From Roseobacter weihaiensis (GTDB lineage Bacteria > Pseudomonadota > Alphaproteobacteria > Rhodobacterales > Rhodobacteraceae), in contig NZ_JACNMO010000030.1 of the NCBI RefSeq assembly GCF_020622345.1, positions 1 through 63,878 of the forward strand: a stretch of DNA of 63,878 nucleotides. The letters are read 5' to 3'. The notes beneath the pieces are model-generated. The model did no database searches, was not told where the DNA came from, and saw only the letters and a list, made by a program, of their open reading frames with translations. Each line of letters opens with the position of its first letter. Positions within the stretch are counted from its first letter, which is position 1. Both the position numbers and the translations under genes were made by a program. Shown in pieces: positions 8,142 to 17,700 of the stretch.

Positions 8142-9008
8142 TCAGAGTTTGTTCAGATAGTCGCCGTAGTCGTTCTTGGTGTATTTCTGCGCCTCGCGGG
8201 CCAGATCGGCACGGCTGATCCAGCCGAGCTGAAAGGCGATCTCTTCGGGGCAGCCGATTTGCTGGCCCTGGCGCTTTTCGATGGTGCGCACGAAGTTGCC
8301 CGCATCCAGCAGCGAGCCATGCGTGCCGGTGTCGAGCCAGGCATAGCCGCGCCCCATGCGCTGCACCCGCAGGTTGCCCTCGGCCAGATACATCTCCAGA
8401 AGGGTGGTAATCTCGACCTCTCCGCGCGCCGAGGGCTTGACCGTGCGCGCCTTGGCCGGCGCCGTGCCATCAACGAAATAAAGCCCCGTGACCGCGTGGT
8501 TGGAGGGGGGCACATCCGGTTTCTCGATGATGCCGCGCACGGTGCCGCTGTCGTCGAAGTCCACCACGCCGTAGCGTTCGGGGTCTGCTACCTGGTAGCC
8601 AAAGACCGTGGCGCCGGTGGCCTGGTCGTCTGCGGCGGCCATCAGATCGGGCAGCCCGTGCCCGAAAAAGATGTTGTCTCCCAGCACCAGGGCCGATGGC
8701 GCGCCTGCCAGAAAATCCTCTGCCAGGATAAAGGCCTGGGCCAGACCGTCAGGCGAAGGCTGCTCGATATAGGTGAGTGACAGGCCCCATTGCGACCCGC
8801 CCCCCAGCATGCGCTGGAACTGCGCCTGATCCTGCGGCGTGGTGATCATGGCGATCTCGCGGATGCCGGCCAGCATCAGCACCGAAAGCGGATAGTAGAT
8901 CATCGGCTTGTCGTAGATCGGCAGGAGCTGTTTGGAGACCCCCAGCGTGATCGGGTAGAGCCGTGTGCCGGACCCGCCTGCCAGAATGATGCCTTTGCGC
9001 GCTGTCAT
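8142..9008 (-). CDS. rmlA: Glucose-1-phosphate thymidylyltransferase
   Basis: 288 residues, the usual length for short RmlA. Motifs include GIILAGGSGTRLYPIT at the N-terminus, SKQLLPIYDKPMIYYPLS, LGDNIFFGHGL, and EKP followed by the GLYF and MGRGYAWLDTGTH motifs. It joins dTTP and glucose-1-phosphate to dTDP-glucose, the first step to dTDP-L-rhamnose. It lies third-to-last on the operon (rmlC-rmlB-rmlD-rmlA-phosphohexomutase), 13 bp after rmlD. Confidence 0.97.
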   Translation of the reverse strand: MTARKGIILAGGSGTRLYPITLGVSKQLLPIYDKPMIYYPLSVLMLAGIREIAMITTPQDQAQFQRMLGGGSQWGLSLTYIEQPSPDGLAQAFILAEDFLAGAPSALVLGDNIFFGHGLPDLMAAADDQATGATVFGYQVADPERYGVVDFDDSGTVRGIIEKPDVPPSNHAVTGLYFVDGTAPAKARTVKPSARGEVEITTLLEMYLAEGNLRVQRMGRGYAWLDTGTHGSLLDAGNFVRTIEKRQGQQIGCPEEIAFQLGWISRADLAREAQKYTKNDYGDYLNKL

Positions 9009-9021
9009 GATGTGTTCCTCG

Positions 9022-9870
9022 TTACGTCATCTTGAGATCGGCCAGCACCTCGGCCAGATCCTGTCGCCAGTCCGGGCGTTCGATCCCGAAGGTGGCAGTT
9101 GTCGCGCTGCAGTCAAGCCGGGCGTTCAGCGGCCGGGCGGCCGGCGTCGGGTAGGCGCTGGTGGGGATGTCTTCCACGATGGTCCCCTGCCCCGTCCGGG
9201 CAAAGATTTCCCGGGCAAACCCGGCCCAGCTGACCTCTGGCGCGCCGCTGAAATGGTAGGTGCCAGAGGTGGCGGGATCGCGCAAAAGCGTCTCTGCAAT
9301 GGTGTAAACGGCCCCCGCGATGGCCCGCGCAGAGGTGGGCCCGCCGATCTGATCGGCGACAATGGTCAGCCTGTCGCGGTCCGCGCCCAGTCGCAGCATG
9401 GTCTTGACGAAGTTGTTGCCATGGGCGGAAAACACCCAGGCCGTGCGCAGGATCGCATGGGCCCCGTCGGCCCGCCGTACGCCCTGCTCACCGCCCAGCT
9501 TGCTGGCCCCGTAGACGCCAAGCGGGCCGGTGGCGGCCCCCGGAGGCCAGGGGTCCGTGCCGGCGCCGTCAAAGACATAATCGGTGGAGATATGCACAAA
9601 CGGCAGCCCGCGCGCGGCGGCGGCGGCGGCCATGGCCGCAGGGGCCATGGCGTTGACGATCATGGCCGTGTCGCGGTCTTCTTCGGCGCGGTCGACGGCG
9701 GTGTAGGCAGCAGCGTTGATCACGGCCTCTGCGTCGGTCTTGGTAATCAGGGCCTCGCAGGCCCCGGGGTCCGTCAGATCCGCCTCATCGCGCCCCAGAC
9801 AGGTGACCCCGTCAAAGCGCGCCAGTTCCGTGGCGACCTGGCCCGTCTTGCCAAAGACCAGAACCTTCAT
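9022..9870 (-). CDS. rmlD: dTDP-4-dehydrorhamnose reductase
   Basis: 282 residues. The ATG at 9870 overlaps the rmlB stop (ATGA), which fixes the start and implies translational coupling. The protein opens with a Rossmann motif ([16 protein letters not shown]) and has the SDR elements [11 protein letters not shown] and [10 protein letters not shown] (catalytic Tyr/Lys), plus RTAWVFS. It carries out the last step to dTDP-L-rhamnose. Short intergenic spacing on both sides shows one transcription unit with rmlB and rmlA. Confidence 0.97.
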   Translation of the reverse strand: MKVLVFGKTGQVATELARFDGVTCLGRDEADLTDPGACEALITKTDAEAVINAAAYTAVDRAEEDRDTAMIVNAMAPAAMAAAAAARGLPFVHISTDYVFDGAGTDPWPPGAATGPLGVYGASKLGGEQGVRRADGAHAILRTAWVFSAHGNNFVKTMLRLGADRDRLTIVADQIGGPTSARAIAGAVYTIAETLLRDPATSGTYHFSGAPEVSWAGFAREIFARTGQGTIVEDIPTSAYPTPAARPLNARLDCSATTATFGIERPDWRQDLAEVLADLKMT

Positions 9871-10907
9871 GCGCGGGCCCCGAGACGTTGCCCCACACCG
9901 TCGCGGTCCTGCAGGGCGCGCCACCAGGCCTCATTCTCGAGATACCAGGTGACGGTCTTTTCCAGACCCTGTTCCAATGTGACCGAGGGCCGCCAGCCCA
10001 GCTCGCTGGCAATCCGTGTGGGGTCGATCGCATAGCGCAAATCATGGCCCGGACGGTCCGCCACAAAGGTGATCTGCTCTGCATAAGGCGTCTCTTTGGG
10101 CCGTTTAGTATCTAATATCGTGCAGATCATCTGCACGATGTCGATGTTGCGCGCCTCATTCTCGCCGCCGATGTTGTAGCTGCGCCCCAGCGTGCCTTTT
10201 TGCAGCACGGTCAGCAGCGCATCGGCGTGGTCTTCGACGTAAAGCCAGTCGCGCACGTTCAGCCCCGCGCCGTAGACGGGGATCTCCTTGCCCGCCAGCG
10301 CGTTCAGGATCACCACGGGGATCAGCTTTTCAGGAAAATGATAGGGCCCGTAGTTATTCGAGCAATTGGTCATCACGATCGGAAGACCGTAGGTTTCGTG
10401 CCAGGCCCGTACCAGGTGATCGCTGGCGGCCTTGGAGGCCGAATAGGGGCTGCGCGGATCGTAGGGCGTGGTTTCGGTGAACTGGCCGGTGTCGCCCAGG
10501 GAGCCAAAAACCTCATCGGTGGAGATATGGTGGAACCGAAACCCTTCGGGTTTATTCTGCGCCGTCCAATAGGCGCGCGCGGCCTCCAGCAGGTGATAGG
10601 TGCCGGTGATATTGGTCTCGATGAAGGTGCCCGGCCCGTCGATGGAGCGGTCCACATGGCTTTCGGCGGCCAGATGCATCACCGCGTCGGGGGCGTGTCT
10701 GGCAAAAACAGCGTCCAGGGCCGCGCGGTCCCGGATATCTGCGTGTTCAAAACGGTAATCGGGTCTGTCCGCGACGCTGGCCACGTTGTCCAGACAGGCC
10801 GCATAGGTCAGCGCATCGAGGTTGACGACCGCATGCCCCTGGGCGATGGCGGCCCGGACAACGGCAGATCCGATAAACCCGGCCCCCCCGGTCACAAGCA
10901 GTTTCAT
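9867..10907 (-). CDS. rmlB: dTDP-glucose 4,6-dehydratase
   Basis: 346 residues, standard length. Features are the N-terminal NAD motif [15 protein letters not shown], the [12 protein letters not shown] signature, HISTDEVFG, catalytic [12 protein letters not shown], and the substrate-binding [16 protein letters not shown] typical of RmlB. It converts dTDP-glucose to dTDP-4-keto-6-deoxyglucose. The gene starts 3 bp after rmlC and overlaps rmlD by 4 bp. Rhamnose synthesis genes on a RepA plasmid are the hallmark of roseobacter biofilm plasmids. Confidence 0.98.
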   Translation of the reverse strand: MKLLVTGGAGFIGSAVVRAAIAQGHAVVNLDALTYAACLDNVASVADRPDYRFEHADIRDRAALDAVFARHAPDAVMHLAAESHVDRSIDGPGTFIETNITGTYHLLEAARAYWTAQNKPEGFRFHHISTDEVFGSLGDTGQFTETTPYDPRSPYSASKAASDHLVRAWHETYGLPIVMTNCSNNYGPYHFPEKLIPVVILNALAGKEIPVYGAGLNVRDWLYVEDHADALLTVLQKGTLGRSYNIGGENEARNIDIVQMICTILDTKRPKETPYAEQITFVADRPGHDLRYAIDPTRIASELGWRPSVTLEQGLEKTVTWYLENEAWWRALQDRDGVGQRLGARA

Positions 10908-10910
10908 AGA

Positions 10911-11474
10911 TTATCCTTCATAGACAAACGGGCTGTCGAAATCGGCCAATCCGGGGGCCGCCGCGTCCTTTTCAGACAAAACAGGCTCCAAACCGCCCAA
11001 TCCCCAGTCGATCCCGATCTGCGGGCAATCAAAGCGCACCGCCCCGTCACAGTCGGGCGCATAGACGTCAGAGCATTTATAGATGATCTCGGTGTCGGGC
11101 TGGCGTGTGGCAAACCCATGCAGAAACCCTGCCGGGATCAGCAGCTGGCGACCGTTTTCAAAGCTCAGCTCTTCCCCGATCCACTGGCCATAGGTGGGCG
11201 AGCCGCGCCGGATGTCCACCGCCACGTCAAAAAGCGCGCCGCGCCCGCAGCGCACCAGCTTGTCCTGGGCATGGGGCGGGGCCTGAAAGTGCAGGCCCCG
11301 CACGGTGCCCACCTGCATCGAGAGCGAATGGTTGTCCTGCACCCAATCGAAATGGAAACCGGCCCCGGCCATGGCGCGCTGGCTCCAGCTCTCGCTGAAG
11401 AACCCGCGGGCATCGCCAAACCGTTTGGGGGTCAGGATGAAGACATCCGCCAGCTTTGTCGTCTCGACCTGCAC
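10911..11474 (-). CDS. rmlC: dTDP-4-dehydrorhamnose 3,5-epimerase
   Basis: 187 residues, a cupin-fold RmlC. I choose the GTG at 11474: AGGAA sits six bases upstream, and the product then opens MQVETTKL as in the family; a TTG two codons earlier would leave no spacer. Motifs are LTPKRFGDARGFFSESW, HFQAPPHAQDKLVRC, the catalytic His/Asp region GALFDVAVDIRRGSPTYG, and PAGFLHGF. First gene of the rhamnose operon, divergent from the UDP-glucose dehydrogenase gene, with which it shares a 175-bp promoter region. Confidence 0.96.
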   Translation of the reverse strand: MQVETTKLADVFILTPKRFGDARGFFSESWSQRAMAGAGFHFDWVQDNHSLSMQVGTVRGLHFQAPPHAQDKLVRCGRGALFDVAVDIRRGSPTYGQWIGEELSFENGRQLLIPAGFLHGFATRQPDTEIIYKCSDVYAPDCDGAVRFDCPQIGIDWGLGGLEPVLSEKDAAAPGLADFDSPFVYEG

Positions 11475-11649
11475 AAGCAATTCCTATTCTCGCAGCTCTC
11501 CCCCCTCGTCCCATTAGCAATGCGCTTAAGATGTGTCACCCCAAAAGCGTGTTCGCGCCGTTCTTGCGGGGGGACGTGCCCCTTCGAGTTGACAGGGGAC
11601 CCCCCTTGCCGCATCACCTTTGCAACAGCCATATGCAGGAGAGCGCGCA
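11475..11649. promoter_or_regulatory. Shared promoter region rmlC / UDP-glucose dehydrogenase
   Basis: Divergent 175-bp spacer that must drive the rhamnose operon leftwards and the dehydrogenase rightwards. A consensus-like -35 hexamer TTGACA lies at 11589-11594 on the plus strand, but no good -10 follows at normal spacing, so the start point is not assigned. A GC-rich imperfect inverted run around 11570-11605 is visible. Confidence 0.4.
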
Positions 11650-12969
11650 GTGAAAATTGCAATGATTGGGACAGGATACGTGGGTCTGGTATCCGGTGTG
11701 TGCTTTTCGGATTTCGGCCATGAGGTGGTCTGTGTCGACAAGGATCCCGCCAAGCTTGAAAAACTCAATGCCGGCCAAGTGCCGATCTACGAGCCGGGTC
11801 TGGATGATCTGATGGCGCGCAATGTGGCGGCAGGCCGGTTGTCGTTTTCGGGGGATCTGGCGGCGGCGGTGGAGGGCGCGGAAGCTGTCTTTATCGCGGT
11901 GGGCACGCCCACGCGGCGCGGTGACGGGCATGCGGATCTGACCTATGTGATGTCCGCCGCCGAAGAGATCGCCCGCGCGCTGACCGGCTATGCGGTTGTG
12001 GTGACGAAATCCACCGTGCCGGTGGGCACCAACCGCAAGGTGGCCGAGACCATTGCCGCGGTGAACGCGGAGGCCGAATTTGACGTGGCCTCGAACCCGG
12101 AGTTTCTGCGCGAAGGGGCGGCGATTGACGACTTCATGCGCCCCGACCGCATCGTCGTCGGCGTCGAAAGCGACCGCGCGGCAGAGATCATGCAGGCGAT
12201 CTACCAGCCTTTGTACCTGCGCGATTTCCCGATCATGACCACCGATCTGGAAAGCGCTGAGATGATCAAATATGCCGCCAACGCCTTTCTGGCCACCAAG
12301 ATCACCTTCATCAACGAAATCGCCGCCCTGTGTGAACGCACCGGGGCGGACGTCAAGATGGTCTCCAAGGGGATCGGGATGGACGGGCGCATCGGGGCCA
12401 AGTTCCTGCATGCAGGTCCGGGCTACGGCGGGTCGTGCTTTCCCAAGGATACCTCCGCGCTGGCACGCATCGGGCAGGATCATGCTGTCCCGATGCAGCT
12501 GACCGAGACTGTCATCAAGGTCAACGAAGAGGTCAAACGCCGCATGATAGAGAAGGTTTTCGACCTGTGTGGCGGGTCGGTGAACGGCAAGAAGATCGCC
12601 GTGCTGGGGGTGACGTTCAAACCCAACACGGACGATATGCGCGATGCGCCGTCTCTGGTCATTGTGCCGGCACTGGTGGGCAATGGGGCGTCGGTGCGCG
12701 TGGTCGATCCGCAGGGGTTCCGCGAAGGCGAAGCACTCTTGCCGGGGGTGACGTGGGTCGAAGACGTCTACGAGGCGGCCAAGGGCGCTGATGCCATCGT
12801 GCTGCTGACCGAATGGAACGAATTCCGCGCCCTGGACCTCGGGCGGCTGGTCGAAGAGATGGCCAGCCCGATGATGGCCGATCTGCGCAATATCTATTCC
12901 GCGCAACAGGCCCGGGCGAGCGGCTTTCAGGGCTATACCTCGATCGGACGCCGGGACGAGGTGGCCTGA
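11650..12969 (+). CDS. UDP-glucose 6-dehydrogenase
   Basis: 439 residues. The GTG at 11650 is preceded by AGGAG, and the product opens with the expected Rossmann motif (VKIAMIGTGYVGLVSG). The catalytic cysteine is residue 263 in GYGGSCFPKD. The C-terminal UDP-binding domain has VTFKPNTDDMRDAPS. It oxidises UDP-glucose to UDP-glucuronate. With the UDP-glucuronate 4-epimerase at 24520 this gives UDP-GlcA and UDP-GalA, so the polymer is probably acidic. A second, distinct UDP-sugar dehydrogenase lies at 23233. Confidence 0.95.
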   Translation: MKIAMIGTGYVGLVSGVCFSDFGHEVVCVDKDPAKLEKLNAGQVPIYEPGLDDLMARNVAAGRLSFSGDLAAAVEGAEAVFIAVGTPTRRGDGHADLTYVMSAAEEIARALTGYAVVVTKSTVPVGTNRKVAETIAAVNAEAEFDVASNPEFLREGAAIDDFMRPDRIVVGVESDRAAEIMQAIYQPLYLRDFPIMTTDLESAEMIKYAANAFLATKITFINEIAALCERTGADVKMVSKGIGMDGRIGAKFLHAGPGYGGSCFPKDTSALARIGQDHAVPMQLTETVIKVNEEVKRRMIEKVFDLCGGSVNGKKIAVLGVTFKPNTDDMRDAPSLVIVPALVGNGASVRVVDPQGFREGEALLPGVTWVEDVYEAAKGADAIVLLTEWNEFRALDLGRLVEEMASPMMADLRNIYSAQQARASGFQGYTSIGRRDEVA

Positions 12970-12979
12970 GCGGCAGCGC

Positions 12980-14053
12980 TCAGGGGGGCTGCGCGGCAAA
13001 ATGGGCCTGACAGGCCTCGATCCGGGTGCCGATTTCAGCGGCGCAGAGCCCATCGACCCGGATCACGCCGAAATTCCGCACCCCCATGCCCGCGGCGACA
13101 AACAGCGTGTTGTTGACCCACCAGTCGTCGACCACCAGTTCGATCACCGTGCTGGGGGCCCAGAACATGATGTTGAGCAGGCCCGATCCGTGATCGCCGA
13201 TCACGGTCTCGGCCTCCTGACCGTAATCAGCGGCGGTTGTCGTATTGAGGTCGGCCTGGCGGATCACCCGCCCCCCGATGGATCTGACATACGCGGCGGC
13301 GGCGTCACTGGGAAACTGCCGCGTGACGGTCTCACCGGTCAGATCAAAGCGCCCCAGATAGGACACCGACCCCGGCGTGGGTGGCGTGGGCGTGACGGCA
13401 AACGCGGTGCGAAAGGCCGCCACATCCTGCGGCGAGAAATAGAATTTCGGGTTCGGCTTGCGCAGCACGAAAGCCTTTTCGATGTGGTACCAGCCGGTTG
13501 CCGCGATCCAGTTGATCCCCGCCCGGTCCAGATCACGCCGGACATAGCTTTTCTGCGCCAGCGCCTGCGGGATCAGCACCGGCACATCGGGGAAACCCAC
13601 CGACAGCAGGGTGCCCAGGTAGCAATGCACCCAGTCCCCGTAAGAATAGAGATAGTCACATTCGACCACGGCACAGGCGGGGAGCGTCTGCGCGCGCGCA
13701 GGCGGGCGGGCGCGCAGATCGCTCAGCCGGATCGGCTGGACGCTGAATTTCTCGACCAGGCACCCGCCGACCCAGGCCATGCCGCCCGGGGCATAAAACA
13801 GATCCGGCACCTCTTCATAGGCCGGTCGGGGCGGGCAAAACGCCAGGCGGGTCTCTTTCTGCGGTCCCATCTCTGCGGACGTGCCGACCCGATGGCCAAA
13901 AAAGGGCACCGTCTCGCAGGGCTGTGTCAGGTTGTCTGATGGCGACAGGGGCCGAAAGCGCCCGGCCCGCGCGAACCCTCGAAAGAGCCCTGATTTGACA
14001 AGATGCTTGATCCTGGCCTTGGGACTTCTCCAGTCGTCCATATGGGTTTTCAT
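12980..14053 (-). CDS. Glycosyltransferase family 61 (DUF563)
   Basis: About 357 residues. The start lies at 14053 or at the in-frame ATG at 14041; AGGAG is 1 base from the first and 13 from the second, so the choice is open. The C-terminal half has the GT61-like pattern VIGDHGSGLLNIMFWAPSTVIELV, with the VECDYLYSYGDWVHCYLG region before it. Probably a cytoplasmic transferase adding a pentose or hexose to the growing repeat unit; the substrate is unknown. It is single on its strand, convergent with the UDP-glucose dehydrogenase gene. Confidence 0.8.
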   Translation of the reverse strand: MKTHMDDWRSPKARIKHLVKSGLFRGFARAGRFRPLSPSDNLTQPCETVPFFGHRVGTSAEMGPQKETRLAFCPPRPAYEEVPDLFYAPGGMAWVGGCLVEKFSVQPIRLSDLRARPPARAQTLPACAVVECDYLYSYGDWVHCYLGTLLSVGFPDVPVLIPQALAQKSYVRRDLDRAGINWIAATGWYHIEKAFVLRKPNPKFYFSPQDVAAFRTAFAVTPTPPTPGSVSYLGRFDLTGETVTRQFPSDAAAAYVRSIGGRVIRQADLNTTTAADYGQEAETVIGDHGSGLLNIMFWAPSTVIELVVDDWWVNNTLFVAAGMGVRNFGVIRVDGLCAAEIGTRIEACQAHFAAQPP

Positions 14054-14376
14054 ACTCCTGTGCTGGCCCTGCAAGAGAGATCCGCAAAGCGGTCGGAACC
14101 TGCCCGGTCGGGGGCACAGGGCAGGTCTATCGTTTCTGACGGTGCTCTGTGAAGCGTTCAAAACCGGGGGGCGCACAAGAGCGTGGACTGTGCTCTTTGC
14201 GCCCATGCCGTGGATGCCCTGTTTGCCGGGGGGCGTTGCTCTGGAAAAATCTGTATTTTCCTGTACTGGCTTTCACGGCCACACATATGCCTGCCGGGCA
14301 GGTTGGTTTAAGTCAAAGGTTCCGGCGGCGCGGATGTTCCGATATCTGCCAGCCGCTGGTCATATAAGGTTTTGAG
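14054..14376. promoter_or_regulatory. Divergent spacer between two glycosyltransferase genes
   Basis: 323 bp between divergent genes. A small inverted repeat GGAAAA (14243-14248) / TTTTCC (14256-14261) lies near the middle. No gene and no clear promoter pair were recognised. Confidence 0.35.
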
Positions 14377-15495
14377 ATGCGTATGATCGGAGATGTCCTG
14401 GCACGCCGCCGCCTGTCAAAAGGCACACGCCGGATCGCCGCGGCCTGGATGGCGCGCCCTTTCACGCGGGGAACCGGGCGCCGGGTTGTTGCCTTCCACG
14501 ATCCCAACCGGATCAGCTATTCACAGCTCTATCCGTTTTTCCACTATCGCAAGGCCTTACACGCGCGGTTTGGCGTCACCCTGCGCGCCTACCCCTTTCA
14601 GGATTTGCTGACGGGAAAACTTGCCCCTGTGCCGCAGGCGGATGACATCCTGCTGCAACCCTGGTTCACGGTGCCCCCCGAGGCGCTTGCCGAGGTTTGC
14701 ACGCGTTTGCGACAGGCCAATCCTGACGCGCGCATTTCCTTTCTGGACAGCTATGCCCATAACGATCTGCGCCTCTCGGCCCATCTGCCCGATGATCTGA
14801 GTTTTTACGTGAAAAAGTCTCTGTACAAGGATTTTGCGCACTACAGGACCTGTTACCGGGACACCTACCTGTCCGGCCACTACGCTGAATTTTACGATGT
14901 CGACGGCCCGTTCAAGGACTTCCGTGCACCGGAAGGCGTCCTTGAAAAACTGCGCCTGTCCCCCAATTTTTTTACAGCCCCGCATCTGATCGGCGGGTTT
15001 ATGGCCCCGGTCCCCCCGCCCCAGGACGGGCGCACCCTGGATGTGCAGGCCCGGCTCGCGGTCACCGGTTCACCCTGGTATCAGGCCATGCGGCAGCATG
15101 CGCGCACCCTGGTGGCCGGGCTGGAGGGTGTTTCCGTCTCGGGAACCGATCTGCTGTCTTTGCCACAGTTCAACGCGGAACTGCGCCGCGCGCGCCTGTG
15201 TTTCAGCCCCTTTGGCTATGGCGAGCTTTGCTGGCGCGATATCGAGGCCATTCAGGCAGGGGCTGTTCTGATCAAGCAGGACATGAGCCATCTGCGGACC
15301 CTGCCCGATCTTTATGAACCGGGGGTCACCTACCTGCCGGTCAAGTGGGATTTCAGCGATCTCGAAGAGGTCGTGCGCACCGCATTGGCGGATGACGATC
15401 TGCGTGTGCGTCTCAGCCAGGAAGCGTTCCGCCGTGTCTCGGCCTATGTCTCGAACGCCCGGTTTGTGGAGGATGTCGGGTTTCTTTTCGAGTAG
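14377..15495 (+). CDS. Exostosin-like glycosyltransferase
   Basis: 372 residues, start ATG at 14377. The N-terminus is basic; the body shows a GT-B-like layout, with the C-terminal signature SPFGYGELCWRDIEAIQAG and LIKQDMSHLRTLPDLYEPG, as in exostosin-type and related transferases. The product should add a sugar to the repeat unit on the cytoplasmic side. It is followed after 190 bp by the oxidoreductase operon on the same strand. Acceptor and donor are unknown. Confidence 0.7.
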   Translation: MRMIGDVLARRRLSKGTRRIAAAWMARPFTRGTGRRVVAFHDPNRISYSQLYPFFHYRKALHARFGVTLRAYPFQDLLTGKLAPVPQADDILLQPWFTVPPEALAEVCTRLRQANPDARISFLDSYAHNDLRLSAHLPDDLSFYVKKSLYKDFAHYRTCYRDTYLSGHYAEFYDVDGPFKDFRAPEGVLEKLRLSPNFFTAPHLIGGFMAPVPPPQDGRTLDVQARLAVTGSPWYQAMRQHARTLVAGLEGVSVSGTDLLSLPQFNAELRRARLCFSPFGYGELCWRDIEAIQAGAVLIKQDMSHLRTLPDLYEPGVTYLPVKWDFSDLEEVVRTALADDDLRVRLSQEAFRRVSAYVSNARFVEDVGFLFE

Positions 15496-15688
15496 ATCAA
15501 TCTAGTTTCGGTTGCTAAGTGCAGGATCCTGAAAAACCTCGTTTGTCTTCTTTGCCCGGAGGGTCGGCATGTTGTTCCGTTTGCCGCAAAAACGTCGTGG
15601 GAATGACACCAATTGTAATGGATTGTTGCGTACATGCCGGTTAGGGACGGGTGACGCGTGAAATCAAGGTAATCGGAAAGGCTGATCC

Positions 15689-16789
15689 ATGCAGGACAAG
15701 ATCAAGATCGCTGTCGTGGGGCTGGGAAAGATGGGGCTGTCTCATTTTTCGATGGTGCGGGCCCATCCAAACGCCGAGACGATCGCCTGTGACGCCACGG
15801 GGTTTCTGGTGGATGTGCTCAGCAAGAATATCCCCGGCCTGACGGTGCACCGCAAATACGACAGGCTGCTGGAGACCGAAGACCTCGATGCGGTGGTGAT
15901 TGCAACGCCCTCGCGGATGCATGACACGATGGTGCGCGCGGCTCTTGAACGCGACATCCATGTGTTTTGCGAAAAACCCTTCTGTCTCGACTGGCGCACG
16001 GCCGAGGCCCTGGCGGATCTGGCAGAGGCCAGGGGGCTGGTGAACCAGGTGGGCTACCACTACCGCTACGTGGGGGCCTTTCAGCACATGAAAAAGCTGC
16101 TGGAGGCCGGGGCCATCGGCAGGGTGACCCACGTGCAGGCCGAAGCCTACGGGCCTGTCGTGCTGCGCGAGAACAAGAAAAGCTGGCGCAATCAGAAATC
16201 CGAGGGCGGCGGGTGTCTTTATGACTATGCAGCGCATCCGCTCAACCTGCTGAACTGGTTCTTTGGCGCGCCCACGGAGGTGTCGGGCTCGGTGCTCAGC
16301 TCGATCTTTTCGCGCGATACCGATGATGCGGTGCTCTCGACACTGCAATTCGGTGCGGTGCCTGCCCAGCTCTCGGTGAACTGGAGCGACGAATCGCACC
16401 GCAAGATGAGCACCAAGATCACCATGATCGGTACAAACGGGCGGCTTTATGCGGACCGGCAGGAATGTCAGCTGTTCCTGCGCGAGGTGCCCGAGACCTT
16501 GTCCGGGTATGAAAAGGGCTGGACGGTGAAATACACCACCGAGCTGACCGAAGACCCGTGGTTCTATCTGCGCGGCGAGGAGTATTCCAACCAGCTTGAC
16601 GGCTTCATCCAGGCGGTGCGCGCCAAGCGCGGGGCCGCGGAGGAAAATGATTTCCGCTCCGCCGCGCTGACCGACAAGAGCATCGCGATGATTCTGGAGG
16701 ACAATGCCCGCAGCCCGCAAGCCGCCGCGGCCCCTGCCCCGTCACCGGCACAGGCCGGGCGCAAGCGCAGCTGGTTCGGGCGGGCCTGA
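15689..16789 (+). CDS. Gfo/Idh/MocA-family NAD(P)-dependent sugar oxidoreductase
   Basis: 366 residues. The N-terminal Rossmann fold has VVGLGKMGLSH; VVIATPSRMHD and HVFCEKPFCLDW carry the family's catalytic-lysine EKP motif near residue 100. The C-terminal domain is the alpha/beta substrate-binding fold, ending in a basic Ala/Pro tail (KRSWFGRA). It likely oxidises or reduces a nucleotide sugar. The next gene begins 2 bp after its stop and a GT26 transferase follows, so the three probably make and add one special sugar. Confidence 0.9.
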   Translation: MQDKIKIAVVGLGKMGLSHFSMVRAHPNAETIACDATGFLVDVLSKNIPGLTVHRKYDRLLETEDLDAVVIATPSRMHDTMVRAALERDIHVFCEKPFCLDWRTAEALADLAEARGLVNQVGYHYRYVGAFQHMKKLLEAGAIGRVTHVQAEAYGPVVLRENKKSWRNQKSEGGGCLYDYAAHPLNLLNWFFGAPTEVSGSVLSSIFSRDTDDAVLSTLQFGAVPAQLSVNWSDESHRKMSTKITMIGTNGRLYADRQECQLFLREVPETLSGYEKGWTVKYTTELTEDPWFYLRGEEYSNQLDGFIQAVRAKRGAAEENDFRSAALTDKSIAMILEDNARSPQAAAAPAPSPAQAGRKRSWFGRA

Positions 16790-16791
16790 GC

Positions 16792-17697
16792 ATGAGCAAG
16801 GAGACACATGTCATGGACCGTCTGCTTTTTGGCGACAACCAGTTTTTCGGCATCAACCACATGTCCGAGGAAAAAGCCCGCGCCCAGTCGATGCGCTTTC
16901 AGGACACGCAGGCGATCATGGAGGTGCTCGATATCGCTTATGACGAGGGCATTCGCACCTTCATGTGCACCACCCATGACCGGGTCAGCCAGATCTGCGA
17001 TGTGGTGCGCGCCAATCCCGGGCGCTATCGCGATTTCATCTTTTACCCCTGCATGCCCTACGCCCATAAATACGCCAATGCAGTGACGGATCACGGCATG
17101 GTCGGGGCGGTGACCCATTTCATGCCGGATGACGGGCTGATGAAGACGATGCTCTCGGGCGGCAAGGCGCTGGCCTCGAAGGACGTCGAAGGCATCGTCA
17201 AGATCCTCATCGATGTGGAGATGAAGATGTTTGCCGGTCTCGACACGCCGGTGATCTTCTTGCAGAACGTCTTTACGGATCTTCTGCTCGGCATGGGGTT
17301 CAACCGGGCGTTCCGCATCTTTCACGATCACGTCCGGCAGAAATACGGGGCCGAGCCCGGCTACATCACCATGAACATGCCGATGCTGCTCGACGTGCTG
17401 GAAGAGCAAGGCATCGAGAACCCGGTGATCTGCTCCAACATCAACAAGATCGGCTTTCGCATGGCCGGCGGTCTGGAGCGCTATCTGGAGGTGCTCAGGA
17501 CCCGCAAGCTGCAGGCCATCGCCATGTCGGTCTATGCCTCGGGCGCGATCCCGGCCGAAGAGGCGATCTCCTGGATCGGTGATCTGCCCAACGTGCAGTC
17601 CATCGTCTTTGGCGCCTCCTCGGGCGGCAATATCCGCAACACCCGCGATCTGGTCCAGACCCATATGGGCCCCGTGACAGCCCCCGGAGTGGCCTGA
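16792..17697 (+). CDS. Conserved protein of unknown function, possibly TIM-barrel/aldo-keto-reductase-like
   Basis: 301 residues. I do not recognise a named family. The opening (LLFGDNQFFGINHMSEEKA) and the pattern LDIAYDEGIRTFMCTTHDRV resemble the start of aldo-keto-reductase-like barrels, where a strand is followed by 'A...GI..F'. Later blocks are VISSNINKIGF-like, AIAMSVYASGAIPAEEAISWI and SIVFGASSGGNI, which could be the phosphate-binding end of a barrel. It is sandwiched between a Gfo/Idh/MocA oxidoreductase (2 bp) and a GT26 transferase (3 bp), so a role in making or handling the sugar that the GT26 enzyme adds is likely but unproved. Confidence 0.85.
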   Translation: MSKETHVMDRLLFGDNQFFGINHMSEEKARAQSMRFQDTQAIMEVLDIAYDEGIRTFMCTTHDRVSQICDVVRANPGRYRDFIFYPCMPYAHKYANAVTDHGMVGAVTHFMPDDGLMKTMLSGGKALASKDVEGIVKILIDVEMKMFAGLDTPVIFLQNVFTDLLLGMGFNRAFRIFHDHVRQKYGAEPGYITMNMPMLLDVLEEQGIENPVICSNINKIGFRMAGGLERYLEVLRTRKLQAIAMSVYASGAIPAEEAISWIGDLPNVQSIVFGASSGGNIRNTRDLVQTHMGPVTAPGVA

Positions 17698-17700
17698 GCG